Positions 1 through 7,833 of a stretch of 64,000 nt of DNA are shown here, in pieces. The notes under the pieces were generated by a model that saw only the letters and a list, made by a program, of their open reading frames with translations, made no database searches and had not been told where the DNA came from. Origin of the DNA: CAYTEH01 sp964436765 (GTDB lineage: Bacteria > Patescibacteriota > Gracilibacteria > Peribacterales > Peribacteraceae); NCBI GenBank assembly GCA_964436765.1, contig CAYTEH010000002.1, positions 16,494 through 80,493 on the forward strand. The letters are read 5' to 3'. Within the stretch, counting starts at the first letter, position 1. Every line of letters starts with the position of its first letter. The translations under genes and the position numbers were made by a program.

Positions 1-561
1 CTAGTATTATTCGGGATTCAAGGAAGTGGCAAAGGTACACAGGCAAAAAAACTTGCTGCTGAATTCGGTTATGACATTTTTGAGGCCGGCGGTGAACTTA
101 GAAAGATCGCTGCTTCAGGGTCAGAACTCGGCCAAACTGTGAAGTCCTACATCGACGCGGGCAACCTTGTGCCGCACGAGATCATCATGAAAGTGGTGAA
201 GGAGGCGATCGGCGCGCGCCCCAAGTCACAGAAAATTTTGTTCGACGGCATCCCGCGCGACGGCAACCAGCAGAAAGACTTCGATGCGATCATGAAAGAG
301 ACCGGACGCGACTTCAAGGTGATCCACCTCAAGCTCGATCCAGAAGAAGGCGTGCGCCGCATCTTCGGCCGCGCGAAGACCGAAGGCCGCAAGGACGACA
401 GCGACGAGGCGATCATCCGCAAGCGCATGAAGACCTTTACCGAGAAGACGGTGCCGGTGCTGGAGGAGTACAGGAAGAGGGGACTGGTGACGGAAATCGA
501 TGGGATGAAAAATGTTGATGAGGTGTATGCGGAGATGAAGAAGATGACGATGTCATGGTGA
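1..561 (+). CDS. adk: Adenylate kinase, 5' end outside the window
   Basis: Catalyses ATP + AMP <=> 2 ADP in the cytoplasm. The frame is open from base 1, and the P-loop GIQGSGKGTQ lies at about residues 5-14 of the visible part, so only a few N-terminal residues are missing. An NMP-binding segment (ELRKIAASG) and FDGIPRD follow. The LID region is short and lacks a Cys4 zinc site, as in short-type adenylate kinases. It sits just before map, the usual order at the end of the spc operon. The last codons and the UGA stop overlap an extragenic palindrome (552-601), so the extreme C terminus may come from the repeat. Confidence 0.95.
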   Translation, partial: LVLFGIQGSGKGTQAKKLAAEFGYDIFEAGGELRKIAASGSELGQTVKSYIDAGNLVPHEIIMKVVKEAIGARPKSQKILFDGIPRDGNQQKDFDAIMKETGRDFKVIHLKLDPEEGVRRIFGRAKTEGRKDDSDEAIIRKRMKTFTEKTVPVLEEYRKRGLVTEIDGMKNVDEVYAEMKKMTMSW

Positions 562-648
562 GTCCTTCGTCAGGCTCAGGACAGGCTCCGCGAACCATGA
601 CTGCAGGACGTGTCGCATGTCTCCTTCGACTACGCTCAGGATGACATG
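552..648. repeat. Dispersed palindromic repeats (family A) after adk
   Basis: An inverted repeat has arms GTCATGGT (552-559) and ACCATGAC (594-601) enclosing a CCTTCG...GCTCAGG core. A second short unit, CTCCTTCGACTACGCTCAGG, begins at 621. Related units occur at many other spacers in the window. The first arm overlaps the adk stop codon. Confidence 0.7.
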
Positions 649-714
649 CTTTGCTGATCTGGAATTGATAATTCTCTCTTTGGTCATTAGGCTTTAGTCA
701 TCTCCTCCTTCCAG

Positions 715-1449
715 ATTCTCACCCAGGCCCAAATTTCTTCCCTCCGCAAAGCGGGGAAGATCCTGCGCGGGTGCCTCGACCATACCGCCAAGGCCGTGAA
801 GCCCGGCATCACCACCGGCGAACTCGACCGCATCGCCGAGGAATTCATCCGCTCGCACGACGGTGCCACTCCCGCATTCAAGGGCTACAACGGTTTCACG
901 GGCACCATTTGTGCCTCGGTGAACGATGAGTGCGTGCACGGGATTCCGGGGAAAAGGGTACTGAACGACGGCGACATCATTGCCATCGACTGCGGTGTTA
1001 TCTGCAATGGCATCTACACCGACGCGTGCGTCAGCGTCGGAGTCGGTACCGTGAGGCCGGACGTGCAGACGTTCCTGCAGGTCTCACAAGAGGCGCTGGA
1101 AGAGGCCTGCGCGCTCGTGCGTCCCGGCGTGAAAGTGGGGGATTTGTCCTCCACCATCCAGAAGTACCTGGAGACCCGCGGCTATTCTCCCGTCAAAGGC
1201 CTCACCGGGCACGGCCTCGGTACTACGCTCCATCAGTTCCCGGACATCCCCAACAGCGGCCGCGCCGGTACGGGGCCCGCACTGCCCGCAAACATCGCCA
1301 TCGCCATCGAACCCATCACCGCCATGGGCGGCGCAGGCATCAAGGACGGTGACGACGGCTGGACCATCTTTACGGCCGACGGGTCCCTGTCGGCCCATTT
1401 TGAGCATACTATTCTTGTCACGCACGACGGTCACGAAATCATTGCCTGA
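715..1449 (+). CDS. map: Methionine aminopeptidase type I
   Basis: Removes the initiator Met from nascent proteins using a dinuclear metal centre. The frame is open from the stop at 688-690 and encodes the standard N-terminal helix (SSLRKAGKIL), then KPGITTGELD. The metal ligands are visible in the ACDCG-equivalent IDCG, TDACVSV, GHGLG and EPI segments, with the final Glu in the C-terminal FEHT region. No ATG, GTG or TTG lies upstream of the N-terminal helix in this frame. The first GTG (796) would delete about 27 conserved residues. An ATT at 715 after a pyrimidine-rich leader (CTCCTCCTTCCAG) gives 244 aa, the normal family length, so I prefer a rare start there; ATC at 700 is an alternative. 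The family call is secure and the start is not. Confidence 0.9.
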   Translation: MLTQAQISSLRKAGKILRGCLDHTAKAVKPGITTGELDRIAEEFIRSHDGATPAFKGYNGFTGTICASVNDECVHGIPGKRVLNDGDIIAIDCGVICNGIYTDACVSVGVGTVRPDVQTFLQVSQEALEEACALVRPGVKVGDLSSTIQKYLETRGYSPVKGLTGHGLGTTLHQFPDIPNSGRAGTGPALPANIAIAIEPITAMGGAGIKDGDDGWTIFTADGSLSAHFEHTILVTHDGHEIIA

Positions 1450-1517
1450 AAATAATGGCTTGCAAGAGCCAAAAAACAAGAAATGTCGGGCGCACTTTTC
1501 TTCCTGACAGAGGGTAT

Positions 1518-1549
1518 TGTCTGTATGTTATTACACAACATTATATAAT
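1518..1549 (+). promoter_or_regulatory. Probable promoter of the infA-rpsI ribosomal block
   Basis: The 206-bp map-infA spacer is the only AT-rich gap in the operon and carries a perfect TATAAT at 1544-1549. A TTGTCT at 1518 is about 20 bp upstream, so the -35 assignment is weak. The position suggests a second transcription start for the downstream ribosomal genes. Confidence 0.5.
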
Positions 1550-1655
1550 TTATTCAACATTAAATTTCATAATAGGGGTGATTCTACATCCCTGCGGCTT
1601 GCTGATGCATAAATCCGTCTGTAGGATCTCTCGGCTCTTGACCCGCTAATTCTCT

Positions 1656-1976
1656 GTGTCCAAGGATGTAATCGAACTGATGGGCGTTGTGGAGGAAAGC
1701 TTTCCGAACGCCACATTCCGCGTCCGTGTGACCAGCGAACAGGCGAAGGATCATGAATTGCTCTGCCATCTGGCAGGACGCATGCGGATGCACCGCGTGC
1801 GCATCCTTCCCGGTGACAGGGTGAAGATCGAGATGACTCCGTATGACTTGCAGAAAGGGCGTATCGTCTACCGCTTCCCTGCACACGGACCACTCATCCA
1901 GCCGGGCGTACCGCCCACACCGGGTTCTCCCTCCTCTCCGGCAGGGGTTCCCGTCCCTCCTCCTTCCGCCGCTTAA
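1656..1976 (+). CDS. infA: Translation initiation factor IF-1 with a Pro-rich tail
   Basis: Binds the 30S A-site during initiation. The start is a GTG at 1656 (MSKDVIELMG) after the pyrimidine leader CTAATTCTCT. The S1/OB-fold core with the RVRVTSEQ, HLAGRMRMHRVR and GDRVKIEMTPYD segments fills the first 72 residues, the whole length of normal IF-1. About 33 extra residues follow, rich in Pro, Gly and Ser, which other IF-1 proteins lack. It is followed within 10 bp by rpmJ. The core call is firm and the role of the tail is unknown. Confidence 0.95.
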   Translation: MSKDVIELMGVVEESFPNATFRVRVTSEQAKDHELLCHLAGRMRMHRVRILPGDRVKIEMTPYDLQKGRIVYRFPAHGPLIQPGVPPTPGSPSSPAGVPVPPPSAA

Positions 1977-1986
1977 ATCCTCTCCC

Positions 1987-2118
1987 ATGAAAGTCCGCGC
2001 TTCCTGCAAACCGATCTGCAAAGACTGCCGCCTCGTTCTGCGCCGCAATGGCCAGGGTAAGATGGTGCGCAGAATTGTGTGCAGAAAGAATCCCAAGCAC
2101 AAGCAGCGCCAAGGATAG
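1987..2118 (+). CDS. rpmJ: Ribosomal protein bL36
   Basis: Small zinc-ribbon protein of the 50S subunit, 43 aa. It begins MKVRASCKPICKDC and ends KHKQRQG, the invariant C terminus of bL36. The spaced CxxC, a later Cys and a His give the zinc-binding (C+) form. It is slightly longer than usual because of an insert (RRNGQGKMVRR) between the Cys pairs. The start at 1987 follows a CCTCTCCC leader. It lies between infA and rpsM, the classic order. Confidence 0.95.
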   Translation: MKVRASCKPICKDCRLVLRRNGQGKMVRRIVCRKNPKHKQRQG

Positions 2119-2125
2119 TTTTCTG

Positions 2126-2176
2126 CCCCCATCCGGTCCGCCTAGGCGGGCCACCTTCTCCCCGCGGGGAGAAGAA
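2126..2176. repeat. Family B dispersed repeat in the rpmJ-rpsM spacer
   Basis: A CATCCGG...GCGGGCCACC unit is followed by the hairpin TTCTCCCCGCGGGGAGAA. Similar units occur at 3085, 6266, 12880, 19262, 21175 and 24328. Here it sits inside a ribosomal operon. Confidence 0.7.
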
Positions 2177-2202
2177 ACTTACTTCTCCTCTTCCTCCGTC
2201 AC

Positions 2203-2583
2203 ATGCTCCGCATCTCAGGCGTCGTCCTCCCCGGCAACAAGCGAATCGAGATCTCCCTCACGGCGATCAAAGGCATCGGACGCTCGCTGGCCAAGACGAT
2301 CCTGAAGGACGCGAACGTGGATTTGGCTGCGAAGACGGACTCTCTGACCGAAGCCGATGCCGCACGCATCCGTTCGCGCGTGGAGAAGGAACTCACCGAA
2401 GGCGAGCTTGTGCGCAAGGTATCCATGGATATCAAGCGTCTCACCGATATCGGTACGTGGCGTGGCTATCGTCACCGCCGCAAGCTCCCCGCCCGTGGCC
2501 AGACATCCCGCCGCAACGCCCGCACCAAGCGCGGCAAGAAGAAGACGGGTACGTCCGGACGCACGGTGTTGACCAAGACCTAA
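2203..2583 (+). CDS. rpsM: Ribosomal protein uS13
   Basis: Head protein of the 30S subunit that contacts the P-site tRNA and bridges to 50S. At 126 aa it has the usual length. The N-terminal ISGVVLPGNKRI, the helix-hairpin-helix ALTAIKGIG-like segment and the basic C-terminal RGQTSRRNARTKRG are all visible. The ATG at 2203 is preceded by the pyrimidine tract CTCCTCTTCCTCC rather than a Shine-Dalgarno. It belongs to the ribosomal block. Confidence 0.97.
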   Translation: MLRISGVVLPGNKRIEISLTAIKGIGRSLAKTILKDANVDLAAKTDSLTEADAARIRSRVEKELTEGELVRKVSMDIKRLTDIGTWRGYRHRRKLPARGQTSRRNARTKRGKKKTGTSGRTVLTKT

Positions 2584-2626
2584 TCACCGGCAGGCCGGAA
2601 GGCCTGCCCTCCATCTATTTTCCCCT

Positions 2627-3085
2627 ATGGCTGACGATTCCGTTCTCGCAAAGGCACTCGAAGGTGGCGATCCTGTGATCGCTCCCCCCAAGGCGGCGGC
2701 CGAAGCCGGTCCCCGCAAGAAAAAGAAGATCAAGCGTACGCTTACCAAGGCGCGCGTGTGCATTCATGCAGGCGAGAACAACACAATTGTCACGTTCACC
2801 GATTTCGAAGGAAACGTCTTGGCCTGGTGCAGCAGCGGTGCCGCTGGTTTCAAGGGCACGCGCAAGTCGACCCCGTACGCCGCTAAAGTCGCCGCCGAAA
2901 CAGCCGCAATGAAGGTGAAGCCCTATGGCGTGGAAACCGTGACGGTGGAGGTAAAAGGACTCGGACCCGGTCGCGAGCAGTCCATCCGCGGACTCCAGGC
3001 CGCCGGCTTGGCCCTCGATGCAATCATTGATACCACGGCCATTCCGCACGGCGGCTGCCGCCCTGCCGGACGCAGGCGCGTGTAA
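2627..3085 (+). CDS. rpsK: Ribosomal protein uS11 with an N-terminal extension
   Basis: 30S platform protein, 152 aa. The conserved core starts at about residue 43 (ARVCIHAGENNTIVTFTD) and runs through KGTRKSTPYAA and GPGREQSIRGL to the C-terminal PHGGCRPAGRRRV. The first 40 residues form an Ala/Pro-rich then Lys-rich extension (RKKKKIKR) absent from typical uS11 of about 129 aa. The start is supported by the leader TATTTTCCCCT directly before the ATG at 2627. Confidence 0.96.
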   Translation: MADDSVLAKALEGGDPVIAPPKAAAEAGPRKKKKIKRTLTKARVCIHAGENNTIVTFTDFEGNVLAWCSSGAAGFKGTRKSTPYAAKVAAETAAMKVKPYGVETVTVEVKGLGPGREQSIRGLQAAGLALDAIIDTTAIPHGGCRPAGRRRV

Positions 3086-3145
3086 CCCCCACCCCCGGCC
3101 CCTCCCCCAGCGCTGCGGCGCAGGGAGAGGGGAGCACCTCACCTC
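3085..3145. repeat. Family B dispersed repeat in the rpsK-rpsD spacer
   Basis: A CCCCCAGCGCTGCGGCGCAGGGAGAGGGG-type foldback fills the 75-bp spacer. It is related to the unit at 2126. Both leave the operon order intact. Confidence 0.65.
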
Positions 3146-3160
3146 ACCACTCTCTCATCT

Positions 3161-3781
3161 ATGAAGTACAACGGTCCCAAAGCAAAGAAGGTACGCCGCC
3201 ATGGCGTGAATCTCTACGGCAGCGACAAGTACGACAAGATCCTCCAGCGCAAGCCGTACGGTCCGGGCAAGAACGCGAAGTTCCGCCCCATGGGCAAGCC
3301 GTCCGAGTACTCGCAGCAGCTGAAGGAGAAGCAGAAGGCGCGCGATATCTACGGCCTCTCCGAGCGTCAGTTCCGCCGCATGTACGACACTGCAGCCAAG
3401 ATTCCCGGTCAGACGGGCGATGTGCTCAAGCAGCTGCTTGAGCGCCGCCTGGATAACGTCGTCTACCGTGCCGGCTTTGCCAAGACCCGCCTCCAGTCCC
3501 GCCAGCTCGTGGGCCACGGCGCCTTCCTCGTGAACGGCGTGCGCGTCACGGTGCCCTCCTTCCAGGTGAAGCCCGGCATGAAGATTACGGTCCGCCCTCA
3601 AATGAAGAGCTCGCCGGTCTTCCCGCCCATTCTTGAGGCCAACCAGAAGTACATGGCTCCCACGTGGATGAAGGTGGATGCCGGCTCCCTGAGCATCGAG
3701 GTCATGACCCTGCCCACGGCTGCAAATGCCGAGCAGGCAGTCGAAATGCGCCAGATCATTGAGTTCTACTCGCGCAACTGA
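3161..3781 (+). CDS. rpsD: Ribosomal protein uS4
   Basis: Primary 16S-binding protein of the 30S body and the usual translational repressor of the alpha operon in other bacteria. It has 206 aa. The S4 RNA-binding domain is recognisable (LERRLDNVVYRAGFAKTRLQ, then QLVGHGAFLVNG). The N terminus lacks the zinc CxxC of some uS4 forms. The ATG at 3161 follows ACTCTCTCATCT. The gene order before rpoA is classic. Confidence 0.97.
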   Translation: MKYNGPKAKKVRRHGVNLYGSDKYDKILQRKPYGPGKNAKFRPMGKPSEYSQQLKEKQKARDIYGLSERQFRRMYDTAAKIPGQTGDVLKQLLERRLDNVVYRAGFAKTRLQSRQLVGHGAFLVNGVRVTVPSFQVKPGMKITVRPQMKSSPVFPPILEANQKYMAPTWMKVDAGSLSIEVMTLPTAANAEQAVEMRQIIEFYSRN

Positions 3782-3858
3782 TCTGATCTTTCCCTCCCTT
3801 TGCCTGTCTTTTCACTCGCGGCCGGAGCGGCCGCATCCCTCATTTTTCTCCCTTCCGT

Positions 3859-4860
3859 ATGCACATCATTCAGGAAGAAATCGGATTGCCCACCTTCACA
3901 GTGACTCAGGTGAAGAAAGGGGATACCACTCACGCCGTGTTCGCCATTTCCCCGCTTCCGCCCGGGTATGCCATGACGCTGGGAAACGCCCTCCGCAGGA
4001 CGCTTCTGAGCAGCCTGCCGGGTGCGGCCATCACGTCCATGCGCGTCTCGGGAGTGCAGCACGAGTACACCGCCATCAAGGGTGTTCATGAATCGGTGAT
4101 GGACATCGCGCTCAACATGAAGCTTCTGCGTCTCCGCAAGCACACGAAGGAGCAGGAGACCATTTCGCTCGAGGTGAAGGGTCCCATGGAGGTCACCGCA
4201 AAGGACCTGAAGGTCAGTTCCGATATCGAAGTCCTGAATCCCGATTTGCCCCTCTTCACCGTCGAGAAGGGCGCCTCGGTCGACATGCAGTTCACCGTCG
4301 AGAAGGGGGTGGGGTACGTGCCGGCGTCCGAGCGCAACAAGAAGCAGAACGAACCGGGCCTCATCTACATTGATTCCATCTTCAGTCCCGTTCTCAAGGT
4401 TCGCTTCGATGTCGAAGCCGCCCGCGTGGGCCAGCGCACCGATCTCGAGAAGCTGTCGCTCGACGTGCAAACCAACGGCTCCCTCACCGCAGAGGAGGCC
4501 GTGCAGTTCGCATCGCAGCTCATGCAGAGCTACTTCGGGTACTTCGGTTCCGACAAGAAGGTCGTGGAGCCCGAGTTCGTTGCCGATTTCTCCCGCGCGG
4601 CCAGCGCCCAGGTTGATGACGCAACGCACGCTCCCGTCAAAGAGAGTTACACCCCCATCGAGATCCTCAACTTCTCGCCGCGCACCCTCAACGCCCTCAT
4701 CAACGCGGGCGTGGGAAGCATCGAGCAGCTCAGCAAGTGCACCGAAGCCACCCTCAGCAATTTCCGCGGGTTCGGCGCCAAAGCCCTGGATGAGGTCAAG
4801 AAAACCCTCGGAGACCGTGGTTTGAAGCTCGCAGACGACGCCGGAACGATCGATGTTTGA
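3859..4860 (+). CDS. rpoA: RNA polymerase alpha subunit
   Basis: Scaffolds RNA polymerase assembly and contacts UP elements and activators. It is full length at 333 aa. The N-terminal domain includes GYAMTLGNALRRTLLSSLPG (about residues 35-54). The C-terminal domain (from about 265) carries SPRTLNALINAGVGSIEQL and FRGFGAKALDEVKK. The start at 3859 follows TTCTCCCTTCCGT. A 545-aa open frame on the opposite strand is only a shadow of this gene and its neighbours. Confidence 0.98.
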   Translation: MHIIQEEIGLPTFTVTQVKKGDTTHAVFAISPLPPGYAMTLGNALRRTLLSSLPGAAITSMRVSGVQHEYTAIKGVHESVMDIALNMKLLRLRKHTKEQETISLEVKGPMEVTAKDLKVSSDIEVLNPDLPLFTVEKGASVDMQFTVEKGVGYVPASERNKKQNEPGLIYIDSIFSPVLKVRFDVEAARVGQRTDLEKLSLDVQTNGSLTAEEAVQFASQLMQSYFGYFGSDKKVVEPEFVADFSRAASAQVDDATHAPVKESYTPIEILNFSPRTLNALINAGVGSIEQLSKCTEATLSNFRGFGAKALDEVKKTLGDRGLKLADDAGTIDV

Positions 4861-4932
4861 GTATTGAAAAATCGCTGAAATACGGTATCCTTTCTCCCCC
4901 GGAAATCCCACGTCCCAACTCCTACATTCCAA

Positions 4933-5370
4933 ATGCGTCACCGCAAGTCCCGCCTCCGGCTCCGTCACAAACCCGCGTACGCGAAGGCGATGCTGCGCAA
5001 CATGCTCACATCCGTCCTGCTCTACGAATCGATTCGCACCACGAAGAAGCGCGCCCAGGTGGTGCGTCCGCAGGTGGAGAAACTCATCACGATCGCCAAG
5101 ACCAAGCAGCCTCACGTGGCCATTCGCGCCATCAACACGGTCGTCACCGATAAGAATGCCTCCCGCAAGCTCATGGAGGTGCTCAAGCAGCGGTACGCGT
5201 CCCGCACCTCGGGCTACACGCGCATCGTTCCGGTGGGTGCACGCGTCGGTGACGGCGCCATGCTCGTGACATTGGAATTGGTCGACGGGAAAGATGTTGC
5301 TGCGGAAGCCCCGGCGCCAGCTCCCAAGAAGAAGACCATCAAGAAAGAAGCTTCCACCAACGCCAAATGA
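4933..5370 (+). CDS. rplQ: Ribosomal protein bL17 with a Lys/Ala-rich tail
   Basis: 50S protein near the exit tunnel, 145 aa. It begins MRHRKSRLRLRHKPAYAKAM and keeps RNMLTSVLLYESIRTTKKRA. The first segment is slightly shorter than the usual RKLGR motif. The globular part ends near residue 120 and a tail (AAEAPAPAPKKKTIKKEA) follows, which is not usual for this family. Its stop overlaps the rplM start (ATGA at 5367), indicating translational coupling. Confidence 0.96.
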   Translation: MRHRKSRLRLRHKPAYAKAMLRNMLTSVLLYESIRTTKKRAQVVRPQVEKLITIAKTKQPHVAIRAINTVVTDKNASRKLMEVLKQRYASRTSGYTRIVPVGARVGDGAMLVTLELVDGKDVAAEAPAPAPKKKTIKKEASTNAK

Positions 5371-5798
5371 AGACCACCATCGTTCCAGTGCAGGCACAGG
5401 CAAAGTGGTACACGATCGATGCCACGGGCCTTACGATCGGCCAGGTGGCGACCAATGCCGCCCACGTCCTTCGTGGCAAGCACAAGAAGGAGTTCTCGGG
5501 CCATCAGCTCTGCGGCGATCATGTTATCGTCCTGAACCTTGAGAAGCTCTCCGTGAGCCCCAAGAAGCTCCTGAACAAGCTGTACTTTGATCACACGGGG
5601 TACCTCGGCCACTGGCGCAACATCCCGCTCGGGGAAATGATGCGCAAAGATCCCCGCAAGCCCGTCCAGATCGCCGTGAAGGGCATGCTCGCGAAAAACC
5701 GCCTCAGCCAGCAGATGATGAAGCGCTTGCATCTGATGGTGGGTGCCGAGCACAAGTATGCCGCCCAGAAGCCCGAACCCCTTACCTTCACCATATGA
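5367..5798 (+). CDS. rplM: Ribosomal protein uL13
   Basis: Early-assembly 50S protein, 143 aa. Family signatures are seen in KWYTIDATGLTIGQVA, ATNAAHVLRGKHK and GMLAKNRLSQQMMKRLHLM. It overlaps rplQ by 4 bp at the start and rpsI by 4 bp at the end (ATGA both times), so rplQ-rplM-rpsI are probably translationally coupled. Confidence 0.97.
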   Translation: MKTTIVPVQAQAKWYTIDATGLTIGQVATNAAHVLRGKHKKEFSGHQLCGDHVIVLNLEKLSVSPKKLLNKLYFDHTGYLGHWRNIPLGEMMRKDPRKPVQIAVKGMLAKNRLSQQMMKRLHLMVGAEHKYAAQKPEPLTFTI

Positions 5799-6187
5799 GC
5801 AAGCAGTACATCGGAGCCATCGGCAAGCGCAAGACCGCGATCGCACGCGTGAAGCTCTTCCAGGAGGGTTCTGGTGAGGCCACGGTGAACGGCATGAAGC
5901 TCAAGGAGTACTTCCCCAGCACGTACAGCGAAAACGCCCTTGCACCGCTTGCGCTCACCAATCATGCCAAGTCGGTGGATGTGGAGGTTCGCGTTGTGGG
6001 CGGCGGCAAGTCGGCGCAATCCGATGCCATGCGCCATGCCATCAGCCGTGCCCTGCTCCTCCTGAACCCCGATCTCCGCAGCGACCTGAAGCGCGCCGGA
6101 TTCCTCCGCCGCGATAGCCGCATCAAGGAACGCAAGAAGCCCGGTCTCAAGCGCGCCCGCCGCGCACCGCAGTTCTCGAAGCGCTAA
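5795..6187 (+). CDS. rpsI: Ribosomal protein uS9
   Basis: 30S head protein whose C-terminal Arg touches the P-site tRNA. It has 130 aa. The N-terminal GAIGKRKTAIARVKL, the central QSDAMRHAISRALL and the C-terminal RAPQFSKR are typical. It is the last gene of the ribosomal block, and a repeat-filled spacer follows. Confidence 0.97.
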   Translation: MSKQYIGAIGKRKTAIARVKLFQEGSGEATVNGMKLKEYFPSTYSENALAPLALTNHAKSVDVEVRVVGGGKSAQSDAMRHAISRALLLLNPDLRSDLKRAGFLRRDSRIKERKKPGLKRARRAPQFSKR

Positions 6188-6261
6188 AGGCGCGCCGCAG
6201 CCTGCTCTGAGCCTGAGCGAGCGATGCGATTTGAAGGGTGTAGCAAGCGTTCATCCTCTGA

Positions 6262-6345
6262 AAAACCTCATCCGGCGCTTCGCGCCACCTTCTCGTCTCT
6301 CCCCGTGCTTTGCACGACTCTCTCCCTGCCGGGAGAGGGAAAATG
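6262..6345. repeat. Family B dispersed repeat after rpsI
   Basis: The 200-bp spacer between the convergent rpsI and the caspase-like gene contains CATCCGGCGCTTCGCGCCAC followed by TCTCCCTGCCGGGAGAGGG. The hairpins lack a following T-run, so I do not call a rho-independent terminator. Confidence 0.65.
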
Positions 6346-6388
6346 GTCAAAGTTCTTCTCTGAGGAGAAGGGAAGAGGACATCCTTTT

Positions 6389-7819
6389 TCAGGCTGCCTC
6401 GATTTTTTTCAAAATCTCCTCTTGTTCCGCATCGTTGCGGGCCGTTTCCACGCCTCGGGTTCTCCCGCTGCGGATGACGCGGGGCACGAATCCAGGATAG
6501 ATCTGATTCACCTTTGAGCGTGCCTCAAGATGGGCCCGGCCGTAGGGCAGCCGTTGCGGGGGCGACAGGTAATAGAGCAGCATTCTGTTGTAATACGACG
6601 TAGCGTTGCCATCGGCCGCGTTGCCGGGGACGATATTCGGGATATCTGATGCCTGCACGAAAACGGTCATGCGCCGGCCTTCCGACGTGTCCGTGGAAAA
6701 TTCGTCACGGAAGAGCGCAGCGTAATCTGCCTGGGCGAATCCGCCGCTGAAGCAGGCATTCACATCGAACGTGAAACGGCAGTCGGTGAATTCGTTGCAT
6801 ACAGCCACGATCTGCCGCGGAGTGACAACAAATTCCTGGCGATCGGGTCCGGGGGTGCTGAAGACCAGGGTGCCTTCTGTGGTGCCGTGCGCGGCGACCA
6901 TGATGTAGAAATCGCGCACAGGAGGGGTCGCGGCACGCATTGCACGCACTCGTTCGCGCATCATCGCGAGCGGATCTCTGCTCACTTCCATCACGTGATC
7001 CCCGGATGTGACCATGTTGTAGCCCAACTGCCGGAGCAGTTTGGGGTAGGTGCTGAACTGGGTACGTTCCCAGGGGTCATTCATATCAAGCAGTCCGAAC
7101 GCGCCCACCGGGCGGTCGCGGGGCAAGTCGAAATCGCGGACCCCTGCGGCATCGTCCATGCCGCTTTGGCGGTCTGCAACCGCCTGTGACATGAGCTTTC
7201 GCACAACCTCGAAGTTAACGCGCCGATTTGCGAACATGAGTGCGGTGGGGATTGCCGCAGTCGTTTCGGGATCGCTTTCCTTGCGGATGACGCAGTGGTT
7301 TGGGTTTCCGGTGCAGGGGAGAATATGCCAGCGGCCGTTGAAAAGGGCACGACCGGACACGTTCACGTCGAACGAAAATTCAGGAAGGTTCGTGAGCCGA
7401 TTGATGCTCTGGCGGAACGTGATGCCGTTTTGCGAGCTGTTGTTGTCACACAGAAGCAGTGCATCCCTGGGCCCTTCCAGCCACATGGTGCCGGCGAGGC
7501 GTTCCGCCGAATCGGCCGGTATCGCGGCCGCCGCCAGTTTGTACTGGGCTTCCATCCATTCCTGCTCGGTGCGGTTGGGGGTCTCGATCCGCTCGATTCC
7601 CCGCATGATTTCCACGCGCTGGGCCTCGTTTTCTCCGGCAGAGCCCTGCGCGACAGGGCGCTGGAGCATTTTTGCGTGATACTGCTTCAGTCGTTCCTCG
7701 TATTCGGCCATCTCAGCATTCGTTTCTTTCAAGCGCCTGGAAACTGCATCCGACGGCGAACCCGCCAAACGAGGCGTATCGGCTGTTTCCCGACGTCCTT
7801 CCTGTTCGAATCCAGACAT
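6389..7819 (-). CDS. Caspase-like (clan CD) cysteine peptidase, candidate
   Basis: A 476-aa protein without a signal peptide. A Glu/Arg-rich helical N-terminal part (about 1-110) precedes a C-terminal domain with a hydrophobic strand ending in the His motif FYIMVAAHG (His about 311). About 45 residues later, after a second strand, comes FDVNACFSGG (Cys about 356). The order strand-His-Gly, strand-x-Cys-x-Ser-Gly is the catalytic dyad layout of caspases, metacaspases and legumains. The start at 7819 (MSGFEQEG) follows the pyrimidine leader CCTCTTCTCCC; a longer open frame upstream has no support. The next gene upstream on the same strand (7834-8193) is 14 bp away, so they may be one operon. 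The fold is inferred from the motifs. Substrate and role are unknown. Confidence 0.6.
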   Translation of the reverse strand: MSGFEQEGRRETADTPRLAGSPSDAVSRRLKETNAEMAEYEERLKQYHAKMLQRPVAQGSAGENEAQRVEIMRGIERIETPNRTEQEWMEAQYKLAAAAIPADSAERLAGTMWLEGPRDALLLCDNNSSQNGITFRQSINRLTNLPEFSFDVNVSGRALFNGRWHILPCTGNPNHCVIRKESDPETTAAIPTALMFANRRVNFEVVRKLMSQAVADRQSGMDDAAGVRDFDLPRDRPVGAFGLLDMNDPWERTQFSTYPKLLRQLGYNMVTSGDHVMEVSRDPLAMMRERVRAMRAATPPVRDFYIMVAAHGTTEGTLVFSTPGPDRQEFVVTPRQIVAVCNEFTDCRFTFDVNACFSGGFAQADYAALFRDEFSTDTSEGRRMTVFVQASDIPNIVPGNAADGNATSYYNRMLLYYLSPPQRLPYGRAHLEARSKVNQIYPGFVPRVIRSGRTRGVETARNDAEQEEILKKIEAA

Positions 7820-7833
7820 GGGAGAAGAGGAAA

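Noticed and set aside
3766..5403. 545-aa open frame antisense to rpoA and rplQ
   Set aside because: Lies opposite unmistakable rpoA/rplQ, has no leader and shows only the His/Arg/Gly-rich composition of a GC-rich shadow frame.
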